In this document: positions 37,875 through 46,448 of the stretch, in pieces
Layout: the number at the start of each line of letters is the position of its first letter
How positions within the stretch are numbered: the first letter of the stretch is position 1
Source of the DNA: Marinobacterium nitratireducens
GTDB lineage: Bacteria > Pseudomonadota > Gammaproteobacteria > Pseudomonadales > Balneatricaceae
Assembly (NCBI RefSeq): GCF_014645375.1
Contig: NZ_BMLT01000008.1
Span: forward strand, 186,001-250,000
Reading direction: 5' to 3'
DNA: 64,000 nucleotides
Made by a program: the position numbers and the translations under genes
Notes under the pieces: generated by a model
What the model was told of the DNA's origin: nothing
The model's input: only the letters and a program-made list of their open reading frames with translations
Database searches by the model: none

Positions 37875-39056
37875 GTGTTGCTGAATACCGCTTTTTCCCC
37901 CTGGCCCTCTTACAGCGAAGAAGAAGCCGAGACCGCCAGTCGCGTGCTTTTGTCTAACAAAGTCAATTATTGGACCGGCGTCGAGGGTAAAGCCTTCGAG
38001 GCGGAGTTTGCCAAAACTAACGGCTGTACTCATGCAATAGCGGTTTCCAACGGTACCGTCGCGCTCGAACTGGCGCTTCGCGCTTTGGGGCTGGGCCCTG
38101 GCGACGAGGTAGTGGTAACCTGCCGTACCTTTATAGCCTCTGCGTCGGCAATAGTGTCAGTGGGCGCCCTACCGGTCTTCGCCGATATCGATTGGGATTC
38201 ACAGAATATAACTGCAAAGACTGTTGAGGCCGTTCTTAGCTCCAGAACCCGCGCCATTATCTGTGTCCACCTGGCTGGCTGGCCATGTGATATGGATCCT
38301 CTGCTTGAACTGGCCAGTCAGCACGATCTTGTCGTAATCGAAGACTGCGCCCAGGCGCATGGCGCCCGCTATAAAGGCCGTAGTGTTGGCACTTTGGGTG
38401 ATGTCGGCGCCTGGTCATTTTGCCAGGACAAGATCATGACGACCGGTGGAGAGGGCGGCATGATCACGACCAGTAATGAAGCTCTGTGGAAGAAAATCTG
38501 GGCCCTTAAGGATCACGGTAAATCTTGGGATACCGTTCACGCCACCGAACATCCCCCGGGATTCAGGTGGCTGCATGAGTCTTTCGGTACCAACGCCCGG
38601 ATGACCGAGATGCAGGCTGCTATTGGTCGCCTGCAGCTGCAAAGGCTGGAGTCCTGGAATGCAGCAAGAAGCCGAAACGCAAACGCGATTTTGGAGGTAG
38701 CGAAAGGGTTGCCCGGACTGAGGGTTACTGAGCCGCCGGACTATGTACGTCATGCCTGGTACAAGTGTTATGTTTTTGTTGAGCCTGACAAGCTCAAGGC
38801 TCAATGGACACGCGATCGAATAGTTACCGAGATCAATGAAAGAGGGGTGCCCTGTTACACCGGATCCTGTTCCGAGGTGTACCGAGAGAAAGCATTCGAT
38901 GGCACGGGCTGGAGACCGGAGAGACCCTTGCCGGTTGCCCGCGAGCTAGGTGAAACCAGTCTGATGTTCCTGGTTCATCCGACTCTGACTGCGGACGAGA
39001 TTGACAAGACATGTAGGGTACTCGAGGAAGTCATGGAAGAGGCGGCAGCCGAGTAG
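37875..39056 (+). CDS. pglE: PglE-like aminotransferase
   Basis: 393 aa DegT/DnrJ/EryC1 aminotransferase from TTG 37875. AIAVSNGTVALELALRALGL (about 54-73), EDCAQAHGARYKG (about 156), and PLP lysine in WSFCQDKIMTTGGEGG (about 179-194). Provides the 4-amino group of the bacillosamine-type sugar using the product of the PglF-like dehydratase downstream. A separate gene from pseC, consistent with two 4-amino-sugar pathways in one locus. Confidence 0.9.
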   Translation: MLLNTAFSPWPSYSEEEAETASRVLLSNKVNYWTGVEGKAFEAEFAKTNGCTHAIAVSNGTVALELALRALGLGPGDEVVVTCRTFIASASAIVSVGALPVFADIDWDSQNITAKTVEAVLSSRTRAIICVHLAGWPCDMDPLLELASQHDLVVIEDCAQAHGARYKGRSVGTLGDVGAWSFCQDKIMTTGGEGGMITTSNEALWKKIWALKDHGKSWDTVHATEHPPGFRWLHESFGTNARMTEMQAAIGRLQLQRLESWNAARSRNANAILEVAKGLPGLRVTEPPDYVRHAWYKCYVFVEPDKLKAQWTRDRIVTEINERGVPCYTGSCSEVYREKAFDGTGWRPERPLPVARELGETSLMFLVHPTLTADEIDKTCRVLEEVMEEAAAE

Positions 39057-39120
39057 CATAGTGGCATACTGAGTGATTGCGAACGGCGCGGCAGTCACTC
39101 AAATTTCACATGCAAAAAGA

Positions 39121-39352
39121 GGTGCGGTTCACTTCGTTCACCAGCACCCTACGATATCCCCGTAACCCGTAACCCGTAACCCGTAACCCGTAACCCGTAA
39201 CCCGTAACCCGTAACCCGTAACCCGTAACCCGTAACCCGTAACCCGTAACCGCCATGGATGGCGGAAATCCTGAAAATGCAGGAGCAATTTTCAGGGAAC
39301 CCGTAGCCCGACAACCGCTCCTGCGTTGCCAGCACAGCCTCCGTGCCTGGCG
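39121..39352. repeat. Composite repeat upstream of pglF-like gene
   Basis: In order: GGTGCGGTTCACTTCGTTCA to GCACCCTAC element (39121-39153); (CGTAACC)13 array (39161-39251); the ~39-bp element reversed (39253-39291, CCGCCATGG to CAGGAGCAA); and a second, diverged, forward copy (39316-39352, GCTCCTGCGTTGCCAG to TGGCGG). The two ~39-bp copies form an inverted pair. Confidence 0.85.
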
Positions 39353-39383
39353 GTGTCCCTTCATCAAAAGGAAGAATCGATTC

Positions 39384-41293
39384 ATGCTCGATAGCGTACT
39401 TGGCCTTTCCCGCAACCAGAAACGCTCGGTGTTTCTGTGCTTCGATGTGGTGGCGCTGACGCTGACCTGCTGGATGAGCTTTGCGCTGCGCTATGGCGAG
39501 TGGGATGCCGAGGGCTTTGTTCACTGGCCGGCGTACCTGATCGCGCCGTTGGTGGCGGTGCCGGTATTCGTGCGGCTGGGGCTGTATCGGGCGATTACGC
39601 GCTATATCGGGCCGCGGGCGCTCTGGACGGTGGTGAAGGCGGTCACGCTGTTCGTGCTGATCTGGGCGACGCTGACCTACTTCATCGGCTTCGAGCAGCG
39701 GGTTCCGCGCTCGGTGATTCCGATTTACTGGTTCATCGCCCTGGTGGTGATCGGCGGCAGCCGGCTGCTGGCGCGCTGGCTGCTGCTGCAGCAGTTTCCG
39801 GGCGGGCTGCAGCGGCTTTCGGCCGAGGACAGGGTGATTATCTACGGTGCGGGATCCGCCGGGCGCCAGCTGGCGACGGCGCTGGAGAGCGCCAGCGATC
39901 TGAGCGCTGTGGCCTTTGTCGATGACAATCCGTCGCTTGCCGGGCTCGAGGTGCACGGTTTGCTGATCTATCCGCCGGAGCGGCTGGAGTGGCTGATCGA
40001 GCATTTCGATGTCTCCGAGGTGCTCCTGGCGATGCCGTCGGCGAGCCGCACCCGGCGCCGGGAATTACTGGCGCTGCTGGAGCCTTTGCCGGTGAAGGTG
40101 CTGACGCTGCCGGGGCTGTCCGATATCGCCAGCGGGCGGGTGAATATCAGCGATATTCGCGAGATCGAGATCGCCGATGTGCTGGGCCGCGAGGAAGTGG
40201 CGCCCTATCCGCAGCTGATGGCGCAGAATATCGCCGACCAGCAGGTGATGGTGACCGGTGCAGGCGGTTCTATCGGATCGGAGCTTTGCCGGCAGATCGT
40301 CTCGCAAGGGCCCGCGCGCCTGGTGCTGTTCGACAGCTCCGAGTACGCGCTCTACCAGGTGGATCAGGAGCTGCGTCCGCTGTGCGTGCAGCAGGGTATC
40401 GAACTGATCGCGGTGCTGGGCTCGGTACTGGATAGCGCGCTGCTGGAGCGCACCCTGAGTCACTATCGCATCGATACCCTGTACCACGCGGCGGCGTACA
40501 AGCATGTGCCAATCGTCGAGCGCAATATGGTGGTCGGGGTGCGCAATAACCTGCTGGGCACCCTGGCGACGGCGCAGTCGGCCGTCGCGGCCGATGTCCG
40601 CAACTTCGTGCTGATCTCGTCGGACAAAGCCGTGCGCCCGACCAACGTGATGGGGGCTAGCAAGCGCTGCGCCGAGCTGGTACTGCAGGCGCTCGCCGAA
40701 GTGCCCGGGCACCGGACGCGTTTCGCCATCGTGCGTTTTGGCAACGTGCTGGGATCGTCCGGCTCGGTGATCCCGCTGTTCCGGCAGCAGATCGTCGAGG
40801 GCGGGCCCGTGACCGTGACTCATCCGGAAATGACGCGCTACTTCATGACCATTCCGGAGGCGGCGTCGCTGGTGATCCAGGCCGGGGCCATGGCCGAGTC
40901 CGGCGATGTTTTCGTGCTGGATATGGGCCAGCCGGTGCGCATTCGCGAGATGGCCGAGCAGATGATCCGGCTGGCCGGCTTTTCGGTGCGCGACGAGGGA
41001 ACCCGGATGGCGATATCGGTATCGAGTTCACGGGGCTGCGCGATGGCGAGAAGCTCTACGAGGAGCTGCTGATCGGCGACAATGTCACCGGCACACCGCA
41101 CCCGATGATCATGAAGGCCAACGAGGAGTGTCTTGGCTTTGCACAGCTGAGGCCTTTGTTGCAGCGCATCGAGGCCTGCTGCGAGTCTTACGACTGCGAT
41201 ACCCTGCGCGCGCTGCTGCTGGAGCTCGTCAGCGGTTATCAGCCACAGCATGAGATCCGGGATCCGCTGCACCGGCCGGCGCGGGTTCATTAG
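39384..41293 (+). pseudogene. pglF: PglF/WbpM-like membrane UDP-GlcNAc 4,6-dehydratase with apparent frameshift
   Basis: ATG 39384 begins MLDSVLGLSRNQKRSVFLCF; four membrane helices (to about 120), an N-terminal nucleotide-binding domain (YGAGSAGRQLATALE), then the catalytic SDR domain (VTGAGGSIGSELCRQIV; SSDKAVRPTNVMGASKR). The frame breaks at the CCC run 41003-41005: the current frame ends at 41072 in unrelated residues, while the next frame continues the family (DGDIGIEFTGLRDGEKLYEE) to a stop at 41291-41293. One added C restores a full ~636-aa protein. Genuine mutation, phase variation or sequencing error cannot be separated here. Confidence 0.85.
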
Positions 41294-41357
41294 AGTAGGT
41301 GTAGGTCGTGTTCTGGGAACTCTTCATCGTGATCGAAATATACAGGGCCTGTATTGA

Positions 41358-41747
41358 ATGTCATTGATACTGATACCCTTGCAAAAAGCGGTCGCCTCCC
41401 TGGAGCTTGCGCTTCAACAGCCGAAGAATGAATTTATCCGCGACGCGGTGATCCAGCGTTTCGAGAACACCTATGAGCTTTGCTGGAAAATGCTGCGGCG
41501 AAAGCTGATCGAGGATCAGGGCGAAGCGAGCGTGGCTCTGTTGTCTCGGCGCGAGTTGTTTCGTATGGGGGCCGAATATGGCTTTATCGGCGATTCGCAA
41601 CGCTGGATTACCTACCACCGGGCGCGTAACGAAACCTCTCATCTTTACGACGAGAAGAAAGCCGAAGAGGTCTATCTTGTCGCTGTAGACTTCCTGCCGA
41701 GTGCCCAGGCATTGCTCGATTCGCTGGAGCGCCGTAATGACGAATGA
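41358..41747 (+). CDS. HEPN-domain protein (HI0074-like nucleotidyltransferase partner)
   Basis: 129 aa helical protein of the HI0074 family: SLILIPLQKAVASLELALQQ, then FIRDAVIQRFENTYELCWKM (about 26-45) and YHRARNETSHLYDE (about 84-97; RxxxxH-type motif RNETSH). Pairs with the MNT protein encoded 11 bp overlapping downstream, as a type VII-like HEPN/MNT toxin-antitoxin module. Confidence 0.88.
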   Translation: MSLILIPLQKAVASLELALQQPKNEFIRDAVIQRFENTYELCWKMLRRKLIEDQGEASVALLSRRELFRMGAEYGFIGDSQRWITYHRARNETSHLYDEKKAEEVYLVAVDFLPSAQALLDSLERRNDE

Positions 41748-42045
41748 CGGTGCATCGAGTGCCCGCGAACTGGTTTTACGCCTGTTGTCCGGCGCTTTAG
41801 GACCGGGGATCGAGGTGTACGTATTTGGCTCTCGGGCGCGAGGGGATGCCTGCCATGCGTCCGACCTCGATGTGCTGCTGCGTTCCACCACTCCAATTGG
41901 ATTTGCGGAACTGGCTGAGGCCAGTGAGCGGCTTTCTGAATCCGACCTGCCGTTTTCCGTCGATCTGTTGGATGATGCCCGTATTTCGGACGCTTTCAGG
42001 CAGCGTATTGACGTCGACCTGGTGAGCTGGGGACGAACTGACTGA
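41737..42045 (+). CDS. MNT nucleotidyltransferase (HI0073-like)
   Basis: 102 aa from ATG 41737, overlapping the HEPN gene by 11 bp. GSRARGDACHASDLDVLLRS (about 31-50) is the nucleotidyltransferase signature with the DxD pair; SVDLLDDARISDAFRQRI completes the fold. Likely antitoxin of the pair. Confidence 0.88.
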   Translation: MTNDGASSARELVLRLLSGALGPGIEVYVFGSRARGDACHASDLDVLLRSTTPIGFAELAEASERLSESDLPFSVDLLDDARISDAFRQRIDVDLVSWGRTD

Positions 42046-42082
42046 GTCGGTGCTTTCAATTTACCTGCTATAGCGAAAAGCT

Positions 42083-42214
42083 TCGTCGCGGGGCGCGGCT
42101 ACAGTTTTCCCGTCACCCGTCACCCGTCACCCGTCACCCGTCACCCGTCACCCGTCACCCGTTAGCAGGAGCGGCGCAACCGAACTTACGGGCACTTCTC
42201 CGCCGCGAATGCTT
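42083..42214. repeat. Repeat patch: REP, (CGTCACC)7, REP
   Basis: A REP-like CGTCGCGGGGCGCGGCTACA (42085-42104), a 7-mer array (42111-42163), and a REP-like segment (42165-42214: GCAGGAGCGGCGCAACCGAA, then ACGGGCACTTCTCCGCCGCG). Occupies the gap between the MNT gene and the ligase gene. Confidence 0.85.
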
Positions 42215-42300
42215 TACCTGGCAGCGCCCCACCTCCCTGACTATCCTTCCTCTGAACGCCAAGGATTCGGCGTGCAATCCACTTCAGGGAGGAAGTGTCC

Positions 42301-43152
42301 ATGACCTGTTCCCGAAATTCGCTTTGTCTTTTACTTGGCGCAACCGCGCCAATGGTGCCGTTCGTTCAGTCGGTGGCCGCGCCGGCACCGGTGATGCTCG
42401 CCGAGGACTATCGCGGCAATATCGATGTTGGCGATTACTGGGTGAGCGAAAAGCTCGACGGTGTGCGTGCGCGCTGGGACGGGCAGCGCCTGGTGACGCG
42501 CGGTGGCTACGCGGTCAACGCGCCGCAGTGGTTCGTCCGCGGCTGGCCCGGGGAGCCGCTGGATGGCGAGCTCTGGCTCGGTAACGGACGCTTCGCCGAA
42601 GTATCGGCGCTGATACGCCGCTACGATCGCCAGGATGCCGACTGGCGCGACCTGCGCTTTATGGTTTTCGACCTGCCGGCGCGGCCGGCGGCTTTCGGCA
42701 TGCGTCGGGCGCAGCTCGAAGCGCTGCTTCGGGATACTGCTGTGCCCTGGCTGCAGGCGGTCGAGCACCGCCGCGTGGCGGATCGTGCCGAACTCGACCG
42801 CCTGCTCGATGGGGTGGTGGCGGGCGGCGGCGAGGGGCTGATGCTGCATCGCGACGGTGCGCTCTATCGCGTCGGCCGCAGTCCGGACCTGCTCAAGTAC
42901 AAACGGCACCAGGACGCCGAGGCCGTGGTGATCGGTTACTCGCCGGGGGAGGGCAAATACAGCGGACTGGTCGGGGCCTTGCTGGTGGAGGACGAGCGCG
43001 GGCGGCGCTTTCGCCTCGGCAGCGGCCTGAGCGACGCCGAACGGGCATCGCCACCGCCGCTGGGCGCGCGCGTGACCTATCGCTTCAACGGTCAGACGGT
43101 GAACGGGTTGCCGCGGTTCGCACGGTTTTTGCGAGTGAGAGGGCGGGAGTAG
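42301..43152 (+). CDS. Periplasmic ATP-dependent DNA ligase (Lig E type)
   Basis: 283 aa from ATG 42301, 8 bp after GGGAGGA. Signal peptide (about 1-28, cleaving near SVAAPA), adenylation motif SEKLDGVRARWDG with K51, motif III-like LDGELWLG, GGGEGLMLH, motif V LLKYKRHQDAEAVV, and a C-terminal OB domain. A minimal ligase of the Lig E group, which acts outside the cytoplasm and has been linked to extracellular DNA or natural transformation. Surrounded by repeat patches. Confidence 0.9.
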   Translation: MTCSRNSLCLLLGATAPMVPFVQSVAAPAPVMLAEDYRGNIDVGDYWVSEKLDGVRARWDGQRLVTRGGYAVNAPQWFVRGWPGEPLDGELWLGNGRFAEVSALIRRYDRQDADWRDLRFMVFDLPARPAAFGMRRAQLEALLRDTAVPWLQAVEHRRVADRAELDRLLDGVVAGGGEGLMLHRDGALYRVGRSPDLLKYKRHQDAEAVVIGYSPGEGKYSGLVGALLVEDERGRRFRLGSGLSDAERASPPPLGARVTYRFNGQTVNGLPRFARFLRVRGRE

Positions 43153-43196
43153 GGTGTCGGCAGGGCGCACCGAGCGTGCGAGCTGCGCCGTTGGTT

Positions 43197-43343
43197 GCGG
43201 CACGTTTCGCTCCGCTCAAGGTGCCCTACGAAAGTGACCGCACACCAAGGTAGGGCGCACCGGGTGGTACCGGTGCGGTTCACTCCGTTCACCAGCACCC
43301 TACGATTTTCCCGTCACCCGTCACCCGTCACCCGTCACCCGTC
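43197..43343. repeat. Left copy of ~150-bp composite direct repeat
   Basis: GCGGCACGTTTCGCTCCGCT, through AAGGTGCCCTACG, AGTGACCGCACACCAAGGTA, GGTGCGGTTCACTCCGTTCA and CACCAGCACCCTACGAT, ending in about 4.7 CGTCACC units. Nearly identical to 43930-44103 (only a handful of mismatches in the non-array part). Confidence 0.92.
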
Positions 43344-43358
43344 TTACCGATTTGTCGA

Positions 43359-43397
43359 TTGCGTACAAAAATACGTACAAGTACAATTTCCTGTACA
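43359..43397 (+). promoter_or_regulatory. yefM-yoeB promoter and operator
   Basis: TTGCGT (43359-43364), 17-bp spacer, TACAAT (43382-43387). The -10 is embedded in GTACAATTTCCTGTAC (43381-43396), an inverted GTACA/TGTAC repeat; further GTACA copies lie at 43363 and 43375. YefM operators are built from TGTACA palindromes (established for E. coli), so autorepression is likely. Confidence 0.7.
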
Positions 43398-43419
43398 GGC
43401 AAATTGAGAGGGCGATCCT

Positions 43420-43674
43420 GTGGACGCAATCAGTTACTCGGCTTTTCGAAACAATCTGGCCAAGACTCTGGACAAGGTTAATGACGACCATGCTCCGATG
43501 CTGATCACCCGGCAGAACGGCAAGGCAGCGGTCGTCATGTCGCTTGAGGATTTCAAGTCGTATGAAGAAACGGCTTATCTGATGGCCAGTCCCAGAAATG
43601 CGGAACGGCTGAACGAGGCTATTGCGGAGGTCGAGGCCGGTCGAGCCGCCAGTCATGAGTTGATCGATGAATGA
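43420..43674 (+). CDS. yefM: YefM/Phd family antitoxin
   Basis: 84 aa from GTG 43420. [20 protein letters not shown] (2-21) DNA-binding N-terminus, [20 protein letters not shown] core and a disordered acidic C-terminus that would wrap the toxin. ATGA overlap with yoeB. Confidence 0.95.
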   Translation: MDAISYSAFRNNLAKTLDKVNDDHAPMLITRQNGKAAVVMSLEDFKSYEETAYLMASPRNAERLNEAIAEVEAGRAASHELIDE

Positions 43675-43925
43675 TTCTTTCGTGGGCAGGGAAGGCCTGG
43701 GAAGACTATCTGTACTGGCAGGCCACCGATAAGAAGGTTCTCAAGAGAATCAATGCCCTGATCAGGGATATACAGCGCCAGCCGTTCGAGGGGCTAGGGG
43801 ACCCGGAGCCTCTGCGTCACAACTGGTCGGGCTACTGGTCGCGGCGCATCGACCGTGAACATCGGCTCGTGTATCGGGTGATGGATGACAGCTTGGTCAT
43901 CGTGCAGTGCCGATATCATTACTGA
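43671..43925 (+). CDS. yoeB: YoeB mRNA-interferase toxin
   Basis: 84 aa, the exact family size. [20 protein letters not shown] start, [20 protein letters not shown] (catalytic Glu and Arg region), [13 protein letters not shown] and C-terminal CRYHY carrying the catalytic His. Ribosome-dependent mRNA cleavage. Stop at 43923-43925, 4 bp before the right composite repeat. Confidence 0.96.
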   Translation: MILSWAGKAWEDYLYWQATDKKVLKRINALIRDIQRQPFEGLGDPEPLRHNWSGYWSRRIDREHRLVYRVMDDSLVIVQCRYHY

Positions 43926-43929
43926 GTAT

Positions 43930-44103
43930 GCGGCACGTTTCGCTGCGCTCAAGGTGCCCTACGGAAGTGACCGCACACCAAGGTAGGGCGCACCGAGTGG
44001 TACCGGTGCGGTTCACTCCGTTCACCAGCACCCTACGATATTCCCGTCACCCGTCACCCGTCACCCGTCACCCGTCACCCGTCACCCGTCACCCGTCACC
44101 TGT
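43930..44103. repeat. Right copy of ~150-bp composite direct repeat
   Basis: Same order and sequence as 43197-43343 with a longer (CGTCACC) tail, about 8.5 units (44045-44103). The tail runs into the 3' end of the MFS gene on the other strand and provides its last residues and stop. Confidence 0.92.
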
Positions 44104-46296
44104 CTTGTTCCCGTCTTCATACGGATAATCGGCAAAAATATCCGGTGCCGGCTTCTCGTCGACGCTGGAGGCCAGGTTGTCGTCGAGTTGCTTGGCGGCC
44201 TGCAGTCGCTCGATCAGGTCCGAGGCGAGTTCCGGGCAGGAATCGACCAGCACGGCGGCGATCTCGACCGCCTGTTCGGGCATGGTTTCGCTGACATGGT
44301 TGATGAACTCCGTCAGCGCACCGGCGACACGGGCCTCGTCCTCGGGTGTCGCTGCTTCCCGGGCGAGCGGCTTGTCGTGGACGGTGCCGATCATCTCTGA
44401 GTCGACGTGGGACGCCACCGCTTCCGGTTCCGCTTCGGGTTCCTCGATAAGGGTGTGCACATAGGCTTCGGCGACCTCGGTCGCCGCTTCCGGCATCGCC
44501 TCGGCCAGGGTGTAGGCCAGATCCGCCGCGCGCTCCGGGATGATCCCGGCGAGTCGGTTGTAGAGGTCGGCGGCCTGATGCTCCGCCTGGGCGGCGGCGC
44601 GGTCGACCGGGCGCATCTCGTCGAAGTGCTCGTGCAGGTGGTTGGCGTAGGTCTCGGCCATGTCGAACAGCATTTCCGGCGACTCTTCCGCCACGGTTTC
44701 TGCGGCCGTGCCGATGATATCCAGGCTGTGCTCCGGAACCGCCTCGGCGATGGCGACCACGATTTCCGCCAGCTTCTCCGGGCGTTCGTGCACCAGCCAG
44801 GTGACCAGCTCGTCGATCTTCTCCGGCGATGCGGCTGCGAGCGCTTCGGCGATATACAGGCTCAGGTCGGGCGCTGCGTCGGTTATGGCGGCATACAGGC
44901 GGGGGATCTCCACCTGTTCGACGCTGGTAAGAGCTGCGGCCAGCTGCGCGGCTTTCTCGGGCGAGTTCTCGGCCAGCGCAATGGCCATCTTGACCGCGGT
45001 TCCCGGGTTGTCCTGGGCCACCTGAACCACCGACTCCGCTTCGGGGCTGAGCGGCGCTTCGGGTTCCTCGTACTCGAAACGCGGGTCGATCTCCAGCGAG
45101 CTGGCGCCGGCCGCGCCGTGAATGACGTACTTCTCCTGGTCCTCGACCGGCAGGGCATCGCGCACGCGCATGCGGTAGATCACGAACAGCAGCAGCAGGG
45201 TCTCGAGTACCGCCAGAAAGCCGAACAGGGCGTCGTTACCCAGCATGCGCATCGACAGCGATGAGGCGTAGGGCCCGATGATGCTGCCCAGCGCATAGGT
45301 GGCGATCAGCCCGCCCATGGCCGCGACCATGTCGCTCTGCAGCACCTTGTCGAAGGTTTCCGAGATGCTCATGGGGTACATGCAGGCGAAAACGCCGGTA
45401 ATCAGCGCCACCGAGGCCATGATCGGCACCCGGGAGTCGAGGTGGGTCAGCAGCGGGGCGGCGATGCTGGCGGCAATGGTCACGATCAGCAGCCCGAACA
45501 GCACCGTCCGCCGGTCGAAACGGTCGGACAGGTACCCGACCGGGAACTGCAGTACAAAGGCGCCGAAGACCGCGGCCCCCATGAACAGCGAGAGATCGAA
45601 ACCTTCGATGCCGTAGCTGCCGGCAAAGATCGGCAGCATGTTCAGCATGCCGCTGTAGAGAATGCCGCAGAAAAAGCAGCTCACCACGCCCAGCGGTGAA
45701 ATCCGGAAGATCGAGATCATCGACATCGAGCGGACCTCGGCTACCGACGGCCCCGACTTGCGGCTCATGACAATGGGGATCAGCGCCAGCGCCAGCAGCA
45801 TGCCGGCAATGATGAACAGCGTCTGGTTGGCCGGGCTCGACAGGTTGATCAGAAACTGGCCGACGAAAAAGGCGCCCATGATGACGATCTGGTTGGCGGC
45901 GAGAATGCGGCCGCGGGTCTCCTGGGTCGCCGTCTCGCTGAGCCAGCTGTCGATGGCGGCCAGAGCGCAGGCCATGCAGAACCCCATCAGCATACGCATC
46001 AGTCCCCAAAGCCAGGCGTTGGTGTACAGACTGCACGCCAGCACGCTGATGGCGGCAAGCGCCGCGACGGCGGCGAAAAGATGGATGTGTCCGGCACGGA
46101 TGATCAGCAGGCGGGCGTAGAGTCCGCCGAGCAGCATGCCGACGGCGTACATCGACAGCACCATACCGATGGTGTCGGTGTTCATGCTTTCGATTCCCAT
46201 GCGAACGGGCAGCAACAGGCCGACGAGGCCAAAGCCCATCATCATGATGAAGCAGCTCAGCAGCAGCGAAAAAAGAGGCAACAGGGTAACGATCAC
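44089..46296 (-). CDS. MFS transporter with long C-terminal helical-repeat extension
   Basis: 735 aa. N-terminal ~400 residues are a 12-helix MFS of the YcaD-like type (LPVRMGIESMNTDTIGMVLS, then DSWLSETATQETRGRILAAN, a typical loop). The remaining ~330 residues are soluble and made of Ala/Glu-rich helical units with recurring PE (SPEKAAQLAAAL, DLSLYIAEALAAASPEKI, RPEKLAEIVVAIAEAVPE, IPERAADLAYTLAEAMPE, MPEQAVEIAAVLVDSCPE). This is far beyond the usual ~400-aa length. Transport substrate unknown. Start GTG 46296. The stop TGA and preceding TGDG residues come from the 7-mer array. Confidence 0.88.
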   Translation of the reverse strand: MIVTLLPLFSLLLSCFIMMMGFGLVGLLLPVRMGIESMNTDTIGMVLSMYAVGMLLGGLYARLLIIRAGHIHLFAAVAALAAISVLACSLYTNAWLWGLMRMLMGFCMACALAAIDSWLSETATQETRGRILAANQIVIMGAFFVGQFLINLSSPANQTLFIIAGMLLALALIPIVMSRKSGPSVAEVRSMSMISIFRISPLGVVSCFFCGILYSGMLNMLPIFAGSYGIEGFDLSLFMGAAVFGAFVLQFPVGYLSDRFDRRTVLFGLLIVTIAASIAAPLLTHLDSRVPIMASVALITGVFACMYPMSISETFDKVLQSDMVAAMGGLIATYALGSIIGPYASSLSMRMLGNDALFGFLAVLETLLLLFVIYRMRVRDALPVEDQEKYVIHGAAGASSLEIDPRFEYEEPEAPLSPEAESVVQVAQDNPGTAVKMAIALAENSPEKAAQLAAALTSVEQVEIPRLYAAITDAAPDLSLYIAEALAAASPEKIDELVTWLVHERPEKLAEIVVAIAEAVPEHSLDIIGTAAETVAEESPEMLFDMAETYANHLHEHFDEMRPVDRAAAQAEHQAADLYNRLAGIIPERAADLAYTLAEAMPEAATEVAEAYVHTLIEEPEAEPEAVASHVDSEMIGTVHDKPLAREAATPEDEARVAGALTEFINHVSETMPEQAVEIAAVLVDSCPELASDLIERLQAAKQLDDNLASSVDEKPAPDIFADYPYEDGNKTGDG

Positions 46297-46448
46297 AGCT
46301 GGGTCCTGGTGAGGCTGGTGGCGTGTGGAGGTCCGCGAACCGAATCAATGCCGGTCCTGGCTCCATCGGATAAAACGGAGTCAGGCTTAAGCATAGATTG
46401 CTTTTGCGGGTGGGCCCGCGGCGGGTCGAAATTTGGCAGTATCCTGCC

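Noticed and set aside
39138-40004. Minus-strand frame encoding repeated GLRVTGY
   Set aside because: It is the stop-free reading of the (GTAACCC)n array joined to an antisense shadow of pglF. The same false frame appears at 20452-20670.
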